The notes: generated by a model not told the origin, from the letters alone. A DNA stretch of 64,000 bases from Pseudaminobacter soli (ex Zhang et al. 2022) (GCF_014595955.1 NZ_JABVCF010000014.1:1-64000), one strand, 5' to 3'; shown: positions 8,046 through 17,870, counted from the first letter of the stretch. Translations and numbers: made by a program.

Positions 8046-10022
8046 TTAACTGAGTTCGAATCGTGCCACTGAATAGGCGTGCAGTTCGATAGCGCCACCC
8101 CATTCGCGCATGGCCGACGTCACGAAGTCCGAATTGGTTACGATACGTTCAAATTGGTCAGCGGAGAGCATGGTGATTCGACCGTTGTACGGTCGGTCAC
8201 TAGACAGGAACTCGATTGTCTTCGCCTGAGCTTGCAGATTGGCGACCCAAAGGATCACTCGGCCGTCTTTCCACACTGCAATCGATTTCACACCGTGGCA
8301 AGACCTGACTGCAAGCAGTTCGGCCCCGCTCGATGCGGCAAGGTCACTCATCACATGGTATGAAGGATAAACCAACGATCCGTTCTGTTCGTCATACCAG
8401 GGCTGTTCGAAATCGGCCATGCGGTATATGTGCCCGAACGGTCCAGTAGAGGCGCCGAGCGCCACCGCGTCTATGCCTTCCTCGGCACACGCGGCGATGT
8501 AGCCGATCGTCCACGCGGCGGTGAACAGTCCGCGCTGACGCGGATCGACACGGCTCAGACAGACGCGACCGTTGTGTTCATTCGGCGCAGTTGAGTTGCC
8601 GTAAGGATTCTCGCGACACCCCAACTGGCTCGGCCCAATGCGATAGCCTACCCCCTCGCCCATGAAAGCCCGCGCCGAGCGGATGAGATGCGGGACGCTC
8701 TCGAGCGTCTCCATGACGGAAATGTCATCTGCGGCATGCACATTCGGACAGGTCGTGAAGCTGACGTAATCCAGCCGATCGGCGGGCGGGCGCTTGCGAT
8801 TTAGCTCGGTGAAATAGGCCGCCATGCCCCCGCCCAGCTTGACGCCCGGAAATGCTCTCCGGGCGGCCGCGTAGGTTTCCTCGAACGTGGGCATCTCCGG
8901 CCAGGGCGCATCCGGCTGCACCGACTTCATGTCCTGGGCCGGAAAAACCGCGACGGCTTGCGGCGCCAGCCCGACCTCCTGCACAGCATGCGCAAGTGGC
9001 TGCAGTTCGCCAAAGGGATCCATACTGCCCTTGGTGATGATCTCCAGCGTCACCTCGGCGCCGGTGAGGTCCGCCAGCTTGCGATATTTCTCAAGCTCGG
9101 AGCGGCCGTGACCGCGGCGCAGATCGATCTCACAGACCAACCAGCGCGGCACCAGGCGCTTTATCAGTTCCGGCCTTTCGAGCGCAGGTGCCGCCTCCTC
9201 CGCCGGAACGCCGATGCCGATCATCGGCATCTTGCCGATGACCTCGCCCAATTCGAGAACGACGGGCTCATTCCCCTGGTCCTTGCCGCCCTCGGGAATT
9301 GGGCCGTTGATCTCGAGCCGTACTGCCTGCGTGAATTTCACCCCCTTCGGCAAAGTATATGGCCACGGGCGTCGCAGCGGCCGAACATAGGTCTTGTAGG
9401 AGGCGTCGGACCAGTTGCGCTGATCCTCCATCTCGAAGGCATCGCCCTCCATGGTGCAGGTCGCCCATGTGCCCGGCGCGATCTCGTGAGAGAGGGCACG
9501 GATGTCGGTGAACGGGCAGCGCGGGTTGATCTTCTCCGGAAATTGCGAGACCTGCTCACGCCCGTCCTCGTGCAGAACCTTTACCGGCTGGCCCGCGACG
9601 CCCTCGATCGGATGGAGCACGATGAAGCCAGTGCGGTTGGTCAGCAGATCGGTCAACGGCTCGGCCTCTGCCACGAAGGACAGCGAACCGTCCGCCCTCC
9701 CCTCGATGCGCGCATCATAGACGATCCGGCGTGAGGCATCGCCGCAGGTCGCACGGTAAGTCACGGTGAACCCGTCAGCATCCTCCTGGAAACGAAGGTT
9801 CTCGACGTCCGGCGTGAACGTGCCCCAGTTCTCCTTGCGGACAAGAAAGGCGATGCCGCGCAGAACCTCGATCCCAGCAACTCTGACATAGCGAAGTGCG
9901 CCATTGTCGAACTCGACCGTAAGCGGTCCTGCACGAAGCGTTCGTAATGGCGGATCGACCTGTTCGGTGCCGTAGAGCCTGATTGCGCGAGAAGGCTCGG
10001 TTCCCATCATCTCCATTCCCAT
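8046..10022 (-). CDS. D-apionate-lactonase-like (ApnL family) protein
   Basis: A 658-residue cytoplasmic protein without signal peptide. The N-terminal block (LYGTEQVDPPLRTLRAGPL, ALRYVRVAGIEVLRGIAF, ENWGTF) and the following TIM-barrel-like middle part agree with my recollection of the three-domain D-apionate lactonase family, which opens branched-pentose aldonolactones. A sandwich-like C-terminus ends SVARFELS. It is the last gene of the regulator-aldolase-dehydrogenase-importer operon, with a TGATG overlap to the ATPase gene, so it should act on the imported sugar or a sugar lactone. ATGs at 10016 and 10010 are alternative starts. The dedicated D-apiose dehydrogenase and 3-oxo-isoapionate enzymes are not recognised here, so the real substrate may be another sugar acid. 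Confidence 0.62.
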   Translation of the reverse strand: MGMEMMGTEPSRAIRLYGTEQVDPPLRTLRAGPLTVEFDNGALRYVRVAGIEVLRGIAFLVRKENWGTFTPDVENLRFQEDADGFTVTYRATCGDASRRIVYDARIEGRADGSLSFVAEAEPLTDLLTNRTGFIVLHPIEGVAGQPVKVLHEDGREQVSQFPEKINPRCPFTDIRALSHEIAPGTWATCTMEGDAFEMEDQRNWSDASYKTYVRPLRRPWPYTLPKGVKFTQAVRLEINGPIPEGGKDQGNEPVVLELGEVIGKMPMIGIGVPAEEAAPALERPELIKRLVPRWLVCEIDLRRGHGRSELEKYRKLADLTGAEVTLEIITKGSMDPFGELQPLAHAVQEVGLAPQAVAVFPAQDMKSVQPDAPWPEMPTFEETYAAARRAFPGVKLGGGMAAYFTELNRKRPPADRLDYVSFTTCPNVHAADDISVMETLESVPHLIRSARAFMGEGVGYRIGPSQLGCRENPYGNSTAPNEHNGRVCLSRVDPRQRGLFTAAWTIGYIAACAEEGIDAVALGASTGPFGHIYRMADFEQPWYDEQNGSLVYPSYHVMSDLAASSGAELLAVRSCHGVKSIAVWKDGRVILWVANLQAQAKTIEFLSSDRPYNGRITMLSADQFERIVTNSDFVTSAMREWGGAIELHAYSVARFELS

Positions 10023-11116
10023 CAAAGTGCCCGCTGCGTTTGCGCATCGAAGATCGAGGCGCGGTTCATGTTGATGTCTATGGCAAGCCGCTCGCCTGGG
10101 CGGCTGACATCGTGGGCCTGCAACTCCGCCATGGCCGGAGCGCCGGCGAGCCGTAACGTGGCATAGCTGCGCGATCCAGTGGGCTGAATGAGATCGACCA
10201 CGGCCTCCTGCCGGATGTGGCCAGGCACGGGCGCCGGTCCTTCCGCCCGGCTCAGATGTTCCGGTCTCAGCCCGAGAAGGATCAGTTGGCCATCCGCCGC
10301 AGCGATCGAGGCCCTTGCCGGCGGCAGAGGCATCAGGACGTCCCCCAAGCTGATGGCCGCCGCAGAGCCGTCGCGCAAAAATTTGCCGGGCAGGAAACTC
10401 ATCTTGGGCGAGCCGAGGAAGCCGGCCACGAATGTCGTCGCCGGCCGCTCGAACAGGTCCAGCGGCGCGCCCTGCTGCTCGATCACACCGTCGCGCATCA
10501 GCACGATCCGGTCAGCGAGCGTCATCGCCTCGATCTGGTCGTGCGTGACGTAGATGATCGTGGTCGCGATCTCCTGGTGAAGCCGCTTGATCTCTCCGCG
10601 CATCTCGTCGCGCAACTGCGCATCGAGGTTGCTGAGCGGCTCGTCGAACAGGAAGACGCGCGGATTGCGCACGATGGCGCGCCCGATCGCCACGCGCTGG
10701 CGCTGTCCGCCCGAAAGCTGGCGCGGCAAGCGGTCGAGAAGCTGGGTGATGCCCAGCATGCGCGCAGCTTCCGTGACGCGCTTCTCCACTTCGGCCCTCG
10801 GCATTTTCCGCGCCTTAAGCCCGAAGCCGATATTGTTTGCGACCGTCATGTGCGGATAGAGCGCATAATCTTGGAAGACCATGGCCACGTCGCGGTCGCG
10901 CGGGCGATGATCATTGACAACTTGCCCGCCGATCTCAATCGTTCCGCCCGAGGCCTCCTCCAGCCCGGCTATGGTGCGCAGCAGCGTGCTCTTGCCGCAG
11001 CCTGATGGCCCGACAAGGACGGTGAACTCCCCGTCCGGAATGTGCAGGTCGATCCCTTTCACCGCATGGAACGCACCGTAGCGCTTGTGCAGGCCGGTGA
11101 TCTTCACTTCCGCCAT
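10022..11116 (-). CDS. CUT1 sugar ABC transporter ATP-binding protein (UgpC/MsmK type)
   Basis: A 364-residue ATPase. Walker A is GPSGCGKS (36-43), the signature [19 protein letters not shown], Walker [16 protein letters not shown], and the switch is [14 protein letters not shown]. The C-terminal 120 residues form a TOBE/MalK regulatory domain ([12 protein letters not shown]). It powers the two permeases encoded just upstream. The gene starts 13 bp after the second permease and its stop overlaps the next start as TGATG, showing one operon. Confidence 0.92.
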   Translation of the reverse strand: MAEVKITGLHKRYGAFHAVKGIDLHIPDGEFTVLVGPSGCGKSTLLRTIAGLEEASGGTIEIGGQVVNDHRPRDRDVAMVFQDYALYPHMTVANNIGFGLKARKMPRAEVEKRVTEAARMLGITQLLDRLPRQLSGGQRQRVAIGRAIVRNPRVFLFDEPLSNLDAQLRDEMRGEIKRLHQEIATTIIYVTHDQIEAMTLADRIVLMRDGVIEQQGAPLDLFERPATTFVAGFLGSPKMSFLPGKFLRDGSAAAISLGDVLMPLPPARASIAAADGQLILLGLRPEHLSRAEGPAPVPGHIRQEAVVDLIQPTGSRSYATLRLAGAPAMAELQAHDVSRPGERLAIDINMNRASIFDAQTQRAL

Positions 11117-11129
11117 TTCTGCTGCTTCC

Positions 11130-11978
11130 CTATCCGCGCACGGCGCCGAGCGTCAGTCCGCGCACCAGGTGTTTCTGGGCGAGCACGCCGAGCACGATCG
11201 AGGGCCCGAGCGACACGATGGCCAGCGCCGCCGCTTCGCCATACTGGGCACCCTGGAACCCGATGAAGGCCCGGAAGACCGTGGGAAGCGTGAAGGCGTT
11301 GCGGCTTGTCAGCACCAGCGCGAAGAAGAACTCGGTCCAGCAGGCAATGAAGGCGAACACCGCTGCCGCCACGATCCCCGGCGCGGCCAGCGGGACGGCG
11401 ACCCGCCAGAACGCCTGCCAGCGCGTCCAGCCGTCCACCAGCGCCGCTTCCTCCATCGATTTCGGCATCTGCCGGAAATAGGCGAACATCATCCACACAG
11501 AGACCGGCAGCGTGAACATGGTGTAGGCCAGGATCAGCCCGAAACGCGTGTCGTGGATCCCGAGGTTTCGGTAGATGAGAAAGAGCGGCAGCACGATCCC
11601 GACCGGGGGCAGGAAGCGCTGCGACAGCACCCAGAAGGACAGGTGCTGGCCGCCTGTATTGTAGCGCGCCAGGCTGTAGGCCATCAGCGTGCCGAGCAAG
11701 GCCGAAAGCACCGTCGCCGAGAGCGAGATGATCAGGCTGTTGATGAGCCCTTCCAGTCCGCGGTAAGCGAAGAGCGCCGCTTCATAGTGCACCAGCGTCG
11801 GAGCGTCCGGGAACCAGACGGGAGGAATCGCGAGATAGTCGTCGCTGGGCTTTATGGACGTGTTGAACATCCAGTAGATCGGCACCAGCACGAACAGCAG
11901 GAAGAAAGCCAGATACGCAAAGCGCAGGATCGGGGCGAGCCGCCAGCGCCTGGAGAAAGATTTCGGTCTGCTGGGCAT
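11130..11978 (-). CDS. CUT1 sugar ABC permease, MalG type
   Basis: A 282-residue inner-membrane protein with six predicted helices. It has the MalG-type EAA loop ([23 protein letters not shown], positions about 188-210) and the conserved C-terminus [15 protein letters not shown]. It forms the translocation channel with the MalF-type partner. ATG 11978 shares a base with the partner's stop (TGATG), showing translational coupling; the much longer open frame upstream is only overlap with the previous gene. Confidence 0.9.
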   Translation of the reverse strand: MPSRPKSFSRRWRLAPILRFAYLAFFLLFVLVPIYWMFNTSIKPSDDYLAIPPVWFPDAPTLVHYEAALFAYRGLEGLINSLIISLSATVLSALLGTLMAYSLARYNTGGQHLSFWVLSQRFLPPVGIVLPLFLIYRNLGIHDTRFGLILAYTMFTLPVSVWMMFAYFRQMPKSMEEAALVDGWTRWQAFWRVAVPLAAPGIVAAAVFAFIACWTEFFFALVLTSRNAFTLPTVFRAFIGFQGAQYGEAAALAIVSLGPSIVLGVLAQKHLVRGLTLGAVRG

Positions 11979-12919
11979 CACACGGCCTCCGGCTTGAGCA
12001 GCCGCCGCACGAGCAGCGTCACCACGATCGCCGTGAAGATCAGGAACAGCCAGCTTCCGGCCGTCGCCTGCGACAGGTGAAACTGAGTGAAGCCGACCGT
12101 GTAGAGATAGTAGGAGGCGGTATAGCTCTGCGTGCCCGGTCCGCCTCCCGTCATGATGAAGATCGTGTCGAACATTCGGATCGCGTCGAGCAGCCGGAAG
12201 GTCAGCGCCAGCAGGATCATCGGCATGAGGTACGGAAGCGTGATCGCGCGGAACGCGAGCCAGGCGCTCACTCCATCGAGTTCGGCCGCCTCGTAGAGGT
12301 TCTGCGGTATCGAGGTCAGCCCGGCCAGCAGAATGACGAACATGAACGGCGTCCACTGCCAGACGTCCGCCGCGATCAGCGAGATATAGAGCCATGGCGC
12401 CTGCGTCAGCCAACTGATCGTCACCTCATGCCCGAGAAGCTGGCTGAGCACGTAGTTCGTCGGCCCGAACGGCCTCTGCAGCAGCAGCGTCCAGGCCTGG
12501 CCGACGATCACGGGACTGATGAAGAGCGGCACGATCAGGATCGACATGACGATGCTGCGGCCGCGGAAGGACTTCACCATCGCCAGTGCCGCAAGCAGGC
12601 CGAGAACGAACTCGATGATCACGCTTGTTCCGGAAAGGAAGGCGGTGAGCACGAGCGACCACCGCGCCACCGGATCGAAGACGACCAGTTTGAAATTGCG
12701 CAGCCCGACGAAGGCGTGTCCCGGCACCTGGAAGTCATAGTTGATGAAGGAGACGACCAGCGAGAACAGCAGCGGATATATCGAAAGGCCAAGGATCAGA
12801 CCGACTGCGGGCGCCACCAGCACCCATTTGAAGTGCCGCTCCGTCCACGCGCCCAAACGGGAGAGTTTTGGCGGCGCGCCCGCAGTCTGCATTGGGATAA
12901 TTGTGGCGACATCGGCCAT
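11978..12919 (-). CDS. CUT1 sugar ABC permease, MalF type
   Basis: A 313-residue permease with an N-terminal cytoplasmic tail, six helices and the EAA loop YEAAELDGVSAWLAFRAITLP. The following MFDTIFIMTGGGPGTQSYT motif is typical of MalF/UgpA-like subunits. A GAAGG ribosome site lies eight bases before ATG 12919. It follows the binding-protein gene, separated by a short hairpin-containing gap, and is coupled to the second permease. Confidence 0.9.
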   Translation of the reverse strand: MADVATIIPMQTAGAPPKLSRLGAWTERHFKWVLVAPAVGLILGLSIYPLLFSLVVSFINYDFQVPGHAFVGLRNFKLVVFDPVARWSLVLTAFLSGTSVIIEFVLGLLAALAMVKSFRGRSIVMSILIVPLFISPVIVGQAWTLLLQRPFGPTNYVLSQLLGHEVTISWLTQAPWLYISLIAADVWQWTPFMFVILLAGLTSIPQNLYEAAELDGVSAWLAFRAITLPYLMPMILLALTFRLLDAIRMFDTIFIMTGGGPGTQSYTASYYLYTVGFTQFHLSQATAGSWLFLIFTAIVVTLLVRRLLKPEAV

Positions 12920-12980
12920 GAGTCACGCCTTCAAGGGGATGCCGGCCACGACACGAACGCCGCGACCGGCTCACTCAACC

Positions 12981-13002
12981 CGCCGGTACCGAAGCGCCGG
13001 CG
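12981..13002 (-). repeat. Short hairpin between binding-protein gene and permeases
   Basis: CGCCGG (12981-12986) pairs with CCGGCG (12997-13002), with a 10-base loop. It lies just after the binding-protein stop and has no U-run. Hairpins here often protect the binding-protein message from 3' decay, giving excess binding protein. The stem is short, so confidence is low. Confidence 0.35.
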
Positions 13003-13015
13003 AGCCCCCACTCGA

Positions 13016-14674
13016 TCAGTCGAGCTTTACAGCCATTCCGAGCTTCTCGACCGTGTTGTCGGCGGTAGCGCCCGGCAGCTTGAGGAACTCGGCGTAGAAC
13101 GCCTTCTGGCTGTCGACGCCGAGGCGCTCCGTGGTGGCATTCATCTCTGCCGCAGCGGTCTTTAGCGCCGCATCGGGATCGCCCCCCGCCCACACCTCGG
13201 TGCACATGCGGTCGATCGAGAGGAAGTAGTCCTGGGCGCCTGGCATGATCGGGTCGAGCAGGCCGACATTCGCCGAGTTGTTGAGGTTGTAGAGATACTC
13301 CTTCGCGCTCGGGAACAGACCCGCATAGAGCTCCGACTTGAAATGCGAGAGCCGGTACGGGTCGCGCAATGCGTATGGAAGCATGACACGCGCCAGAGAC
13401 ACCGGCGGAGACGTCACCCACTGCATGTAGAGATAGGCGGCCTCGAGGTTCGACGAGCCTGCCGCAAGCGCCTTGTTGAAGCCCGTCGCATGCTCCGGAT
13501 TGCCCGGGACGACGGCGTAGCCGACCTTTCCGGCGATCTGCGACTGCGGGATGAAGTTGATCGCCTTCGCGCTCTGCGAATAGTTGGCGGCCATGCGGCC
13601 AGTCGGCGGCCAGGAATAGATCATGGCGACCTTGCCGGTCAGGAAGGCAGCCCACAGCGACACCGCGTCCAGTTCGTTGTTGCCGGGAATGGAGGCCGCG
13701 TTGGACGCAATCATGCTCTGCAGAGTCTTCAGGCCGGCATCGGAGGCGATTCCCGCCTTCATGCTGTCGTCGAACAGCTTGCCGCCGCTCGCGCGGAACT
13801 GCTGCAGGAAATCGAACTGGTTGCCCGGGCTGCCAGCCTTGCGGAAATGACCGGCGCCGTAGACGTTCGGAGCGAGCTGGTCGGTGATGAATTGGGCGAT
13901 CCGGTTGTATTCGTCCCAGGTTTTTGGCGGTGCGAGCTCCGCGTTGAACTTGGCCTGGTATGCCTCCTTCAGCTTTGGATCCTCGAAAATGTCCTTGCGG
14001 TAGTAGAGGGCAAACATGTCGCCGTCGTCGAAGAAGCCCCAGATCTTGCCCTTGTAGGTCGGCAGGGCCTTGTAGAGCGGGTGATAGTCGTCCAGGTCCG
14101 CCTTGTTCATGTACTTGGCGATGTAGTCGTCCAGCGGCGCGATGACGCCGCCGTCCGCCAGCGAAGGTGTCCAGGCCGGCGAGATGTCGAGCACGTCGTA
14201 TGCGCCGGAATTGGCGATGTGCTCTGCAACCGGCTTCGAGTACATGTCGGGGTTGGACAGTTCCACGACCGCCGACTTGATGCCGGTCAGTTGCTCCCAC
14301 ATTGGACCGGAGAAGTTGCGTGGATCAAGCGCCTGCAGGCCGGCCTCATAGGTAAGGTTGAGGGTCACGCCCGAGAACTGCTTGGCCGCCTCGACGGCCC
14401 GAAACGCCGATCCGTCCTTGGGCCCCTCCTGAGAGGCCTTCAGCGCAAGAGCCTGCGCCTGGCCAAGCGGCGTCGACGGGTCTGCCAGTTCCGCCGCCTG
14501 CTGCGCCAGGGCCCAGTCGGTCACGGCGGTGAGGGCCGAACCCGAAACAGCGAGCAATCCGGTCATCTGGCCGAATCGGGTGATGAAGGTCCGGCGTGTG
14601 CTCTCGCTGCGCAGGAAAGCATCGACCTCCTGAGCGAGGCCGGCCTCAAAATCGCGTCTTTCACGATCGTTCAT
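13016..14674 (-). CDS. Family 1 extracellular sugar-binding protein, probable Tat export
   Basis: A 552-residue periplasmic solute-binding protein, longer than most CUT1 binding proteins because of a long N-terminal region. A twin-arginine pattern S-T-R-R-T-F-I (Arg27-Arg28) precedes the hydrophobic stretch GLLAVSGSALTAV and an ALAQQ cleavage site, so export through Tat is likely. The mature part has the Venus-flytrap pattern of family 1 binding proteins (DVLDISPAWTPSLADGG, GFFDDGDMFALYYRKDIF). ATG 14674 is chosen because GGGAGGAG stands seven bases upstream; the open frame extends 16 codons further. It delivers its sugar or sugar acid to the permeases encoded downstream. The ligand cannot be read from sequence. 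Confidence 0.85.
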   Translation of the reverse strand: MNDRERRDFEAGLAQEVDAFLRSESTRRTFITRFGQMTGLLAVSGSALTAVTDWALAQQAAELADPSTPLGQAQALALKASQEGPKDGSAFRAVEAAKQFSGVTLNLTYEAGLQALDPRNFSGPMWEQLTGIKSAVVELSNPDMYSKPVAEHIANSGAYDVLDISPAWTPSLADGGVIAPLDDYIAKYMNKADLDDYHPLYKALPTYKGKIWGFFDDGDMFALYYRKDIFEDPKLKEAYQAKFNAELAPPKTWDEYNRIAQFITDQLAPNVYGAGHFRKAGSPGNQFDFLQQFRASGGKLFDDSMKAGIASDAGLKTLQSMIASNAASIPGNNELDAVSLWAAFLTGKVAMIYSWPPTGRMAANYSQSAKAINFIPQSQIAGKVGYAVVPGNPEHATGFNKALAAGSSNLEAAYLYMQWVTSPPVSLARVMLPYALRDPYRLSHFKSELYAGLFPSAKEYLYNLNNSANVGLLDPIMPGAQDYFLSIDRMCTEVWAGGDPDAALKTAAAEMNATTERLGVDSQKAFYAEFLKLPGATADNTVEKLGMAVKLD

Positions 14675-14806
14675 TGCAGTCACTCCTCCCAGATCGCGCC
14701 GCATTGCGGCGACGGCTTCCAACCACCTCCAAGTCGCGGGGCGCAGCGGCCCGGTATGTTCAAGACTTAGCCACGTAGGCTAGCGCCTCAGTTCTTGGGA
14801 GCCTCC

Positions 14807-15859
14807 TCAACTCCCGAAGCGGCTCGCATAATCCGCCAGCCGCCGCTTCCATGTGTCCGTCGCAAGCACCTCCCTGTTCACCACGCCCCGCGGCTCGCGC
14901 CCGTGCTGGACATCGAGCACCGCCTTGACGTCCGCCGCGCCGTTGCCGGCGAAGCACTGGTCCGTCCAGCAGAGCGCATGCGGCGCAAGGATGACATTGT
15001 CGAGCCTCAGGATCGGGTCGCCGGGGTCCGGTGGCTCCTGCTCGAGCACGTCGAGGCCGGCGCCGGCGATGCGGCGCTCCTGCAGGGCTTTGGTCAACGC
15101 CTTCTGGTCGACGATGGGCCCTCGCGCCGTGTTGATGAGATAGGCGGTGGGCTTCATCAGCGCGATCCGCTCGGCGTTGACGATATGCCGGGTCTCCTCG
15201 TTCAGGGGGCAACTGACCGAGAGCACATCCGCGCGGCTGAAGAGTTCCTCGATGCTTACCAACTCGATGCCGAGCTCCGCCGCCACTTTCCTGTCGGCGA
15301 AGGGATCGTGGGCAATGAACTTCACGTCGAACGGCTTCGCCATCCGGAACACCTCGGCGCCGATGTTGCCGATGCCGAGTGACCCCAGCGTGCGGCCGAC
15401 GAGCCCCACGCCCATGTGCTCCGAGCGCTGGTTGAAGCCTTTTTGGCCCAACCGGGTGAGCCGGTCCTTCACCAACAGCTTCCCCGTGAGGGCGAGCATC
15501 AGGGTGATCACCGACACCGCGACGGGGCGGCGGACGCCGTCCGGCGTGATCACCAGGGCGATGCCGGCCTTGGTGCAGGCGGAAACGTCGACCGTGTCGT
15601 AACCCACGCCGAACCGGGCGACGACCGAGAGCCTGCCGCTCCTGGGAACGCTCTCGGAGGTGAAGCGATGGGTGAGCAGGATCAGCGCATCGAAATTTTC
15701 CAACTGCTCGGCCTGAAGCGGATTTCTGCTCTCCAGGAACTCGACCTCGACATCCGGCGCCGAGTAGAGCGGCGCGAGGTCGAAATCGGGATAGGTGGGC
15801 GAACCGTCCGGCTTGCGGAAGTCGCCCGACAGCGCCACCCTGAACTTGTCGCCGGCCAT
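14807..15859 (-). CDS. D-isomer-specific 2-hydroxyacid dehydrogenase
   Basis: A 350-residue NAD(P)-dependent dehydrogenase of the SerA/hydroxypyruvate-reductase superfamily. The nucleotide-binding glycines are in GRTLGSLGIGNIGAEVFRMA, and the catalytic Arg, Glu and His appear in VSCPLNEETRH, NTARGPIVDQKAL, LDVLEQEPPDPGDP and ILAPHALCWTD. It would interconvert a 2-oxo acid and a D-2-hydroxy acid made during sugar-acid breakdown. GGGAGGGGAGG lies just before ATG 15859. It stands 13 bp after the aldolase gene, so the two enzymes probably act in one pathway. The exact substrate is unknown. Confidence 0.85.
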   Translation of the reverse strand: MAGDKFRVALSGDFRKPDGSPTYPDFDLAPLYSAPDVEVEFLESRNPLQAEQLENFDALILLTHRFTSESVPRSGRLSVVARFGVGYDTVDVSACTKAGIALVITPDGVRRPVAVSVITLMLALTGKLLVKDRLTRLGQKGFNQRSEHMGVGLVGRTLGSLGIGNIGAEVFRMAKPFDVKFIAHDPFADRKVAAELGIELVSIEELFSRADVLSVSCPLNEETRHIVNAERIALMKPTAYLINTARGPIVDQKALTKALQERRIAGAGLDVLEQEPPDPGDPILRLDNVILAPHALCWTDQCFAGNGAADVKAVLDVQHGREPRGVVNREVLATDTWKRRLADYASRFGS

Positions 15860-15872
15860 CCTCCCCTCCCTC

Positions 15873-16649
15873 CTACCTGCAAGCCTCGCGCAACTTGCCG
15901 ATCGCCTCGGCGAGCGCGTTGTGCAGCACCCAGACGTCGCCCGAGTAACAGACGAAGTCGAAGCCCTGGCCGTAGATGTCGATGCCGGTCTGAACGTTCG
16001 GCACGAGCCGCCCGAGCGCCTTGTTGTGCTTCTTCGCCGCCGCGATGGTCTTGTCGATCGCCGCCTTGAAGGTCGGGTGATCGAACTCGCCGGGAATGCC
16101 TAGCGACACCGAGAGATCGAAATGGCCGACCCACAGGCAGTCGACCCCGTCGATCGCCGCGAGGGCCTCGGCATTCTCCACGCCCTCCGACGTCTCGATC
16201 TGGCAGAACAGCGTCGTTCGCTTATTGGCGGCGACGAACTTGTCGGCCACCGAACCACCCCGGTAATTGTCGTGCGCGACCTGAAGCGCCACCCCACGCT
16301 TGCCGAGCGGATGGTACTTCATCGAGTTCACGATGTGCCGGACTTCCTCGACATTGCCAACCATCGGCAGCATCAGCCCCTCCGCGCCCATGTCCATGGC
16401 GCGGGCGATGTGGTGGTATTCCCTGGAGGGCACGCGCACGATCGCCGGCAGCCGCGCCGCCTCGAAGTAGCGGATCGCGCTCTTGACCGTCTCGAAGCTG
16501 AATCCGGAATGCTCCAGATCGAACAGGACGAAGTCGCAACCCGCCGACTTCAGGATGTGCCCTATGCCAGGCGTGGCGAACTCCACGATGAAGTGCCCGA
16601 ACTTGGCCGTCTTTGTGGCGGCCATTTCCTTCAGGCCCGGTTCCGACAT
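15873..16649 (-). CDS. HpcH/HpaI-family class II 2-oxo-acid aldolase
   Basis: A 258-residue metal-dependent aldolase. The family's key motifs are FVLFDLEHSGFSFETV, the metal-binding Glu in CQIETSEGVENAEALAAI and the Asp in DCLWVGHFDLSVSLG; LMLPMVGN is also typical. It cleaves or forms a 2-oxo-3-deoxy or 4-hydroxy-2-oxo acid, releasing pyruvate or glyoxylate-type products. A GGGAGGAG ribosome site precedes ATG 16649. Together with the two dehydrogenases and the DapA-like enzyme it points to degradation of an aldonic or aldaric acid. Confidence 0.87.
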   Translation of the reverse strand: MSEPGLKEMAATKTAKFGHFIVEFATPGIGHILKSAGCDFVLFDLEHSGFSFETVKSAIRYFEAARLPAIVRVPSREYHHIARAMDMGAEGLMLPMVGNVEEVRHIVNSMKYHPLGKRGVALQVAHDNYRGGSVADKFVAANKRTTLFCQIETSEGVENAEALAAIDGVDCLWVGHFDLSVSLGIPGEFDHPTFKAAIDKTIAAAKKHNKALGRLVPNVQTGIDIYGQGFDFVCYSGDVWVLHNALAEAIGKLREACR

Positions 16650-16685
16650 TTGCTCCTCCCTGTCGCCCCGGCGGGGCTCATTCCG

Positions 16686-17003
16686 CTACGTACGGACCAA
16701 CGCACCTCCCTCGAGCACAAGATTGCAGAGGGTCACGTGCTTCGCCTCGACCAGCGCCGCACTTTCCGCATCGAACGCCTGGAAGTGGGCGGTCCGCCGG
16801 TGCTTGAAAAAATCCGCCTCGCTGTCGTAGATCTCGTAGAGCACGATCCGATCGGGCTCGCCCCGCACCTCCGTCACGTCGAAGCGGCGGCACCCGGCCT
16901 CATTCCGGACCGATGCGATCGCATTGGCATCGATCAGCCGACGAAAGCGCTCGCGCGTGCCGGGCTTGAGCCGGAAATCCACCAGGACGACGAAGCCGCT
17001 CAT
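16686..17003 (-). CDS. ABM-fold (antibiotic biosynthesis monooxygenase-like) protein
   Basis: A 105-residue protein of the dimeric ferredoxin-like ABM/YgiN fold: VVLVDFRLKPGTRERFRRL, EAGCRRFDVTEV, IVLYEIYDSEADFFKHRRT and HFQAFD are the usual blocks. Such proteins can be cofactor-free oxygenases or sugar mutarotase-like helpers; sequence alone does not decide. Its ATG at 17003 overlaps the stop of the FadR-type gene (ATGA), so it is the second gene of the island's leftward operon. Confidence 0.8.
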   Translation of the reverse strand: MSGFVVLVDFRLKPGTRERFRRLIDANAIASVRNEAGCRRFDVTEVRGEPDRIVLYEIYDSEADFFKHRRTAHFQAFDAESAALVEAKHVTLCNLVLEGGALVRT

Positions 17004-17710
17004 TTTTTCGCCCTCGCCATCTCCAGGTAGCGCCGCGACACGTATTCGAGATGCCTGCGCATCGCGTCTTCCGCGGCATCCGGATTGCGCGCGGCAACCG
17101 CTTCGTAGATCTCTCGATGCGCCTCGTAGGCCTTCTGATCCTCGCCCTTGGCGAGCGTGGTGCGGCGCTGCTCCAGCAGCCACTCGGCGAGCGCGGCATG
17201 GATTGCCATGAAAATCGGGTTTCGGGTGATGACCGCCAGCACGTAGTGGAAATCCACGTCCGTCTTTTCGAAGCGCTTCAGGTCTCCGATCGACTGCCGA
17301 TTGATCTCCAGCGCCTCCCTGAGGGCTGCAACATCCTCCTCGGTCGCGTTCTTGGCCGCATTGCGCGCCAGCCCGACCTCGAAGAACAGGCGCGCGCTCT
17401 GGAAATTCTGGACGCCGCCTGGCGCTGAGATCATGTGCCGCGCCGGTCCGGCCAGCGCATCGATGACGAACTGCGGCGTAGGACGGGTTACGCGAGCCCG
17501 CTCTCCCGACCTGACCTCGACCAAACCCATCTTGCTGAGATGCAGCAGCGCTTCGCGGATCGAAGGCCGCCCGACCCCGAACTGCCGCATCAGTTCGCGC
17601 TCAGAGGGAAGCCTCTCGGCCTCCGCCAGTTCGCCTTCGCGGATCATCCGCTCGAGGTGCTGTGCCACCTCGTCGGAGAGTTTCCGCTGCTTGATCTGAA
17701 TCCCGAGCAA
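17000..17710 (-). CDS. GntR-family (FadR subfamily) transcriptional regulator
   Basis: A 236-residue regulator with an N-terminal winged helix (LPSERELMRQFGVGRPSIREAL, about 34-55) and a C-terminal all-helical FCD ligand domain (about 90-220). FCD domains bind carboxylate effectors, often through a metal ion. The start must be the TTG at 17710: codons upstream reach a TAA within five triplets and no other in-frame start is near. An inverted repeat ends two bases upstream of this start, so the protein probably represses its own operon and the divergent one. It heads a nine-gene operon running to 8046. Confidence 0.9.
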   Translation of the reverse strand: MLGIQIKQRKLSDEVAQHLERMIREGELAEAERLPSERELMRQFGVGRPSIREALLHLSKMGLVEVRSGERARVTRPTPQFVIDALAGPARHMISAPGGVQNFQSARLFFEVGLARNAAKNATEEDVAALREALEINRQSIGDLKRFEKTDVDFHYVLAVITRNPIFMAIHAALAEWLLEQRRTTLAKGEDQKAYEAHREIYEAVAARNPDAAEDAMRRHLEYVSRRYLEMARAKK

Positions 17711-17711
17711 T

Positions 17712-17730
17712 TGGCATACCTGTTATACCA
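17712..17730. promoter_or_regulatory. Probable operator for the GntR/FadR-type regulator
   Basis: TGGCATA (17712-17718) and TATACCA (17724-17730) form an inverted repeat differing at one base, around a five-base spacer. The arrangement resembles FadR-subfamily sites. The minus-strand reading contains TATAAC, a plausible -10 hexamer, so a bound repressor would block RNA polymerase. It lies in the only region shared by both operons of the island. Confidence 0.6.
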
Positions 17731-17870
17731 GCACACCGACGCTACGCCTGCTGTGACGCAACGTCAATGCATCCATAAGTGAAGTCGGGGCGGTACGCGC
17801 GCCGCTCACCATTGAGCCGGAACTTCGGTTATGACTGCAGCCTCTTCGAGAGAACGCCAAGGGAGGATCC

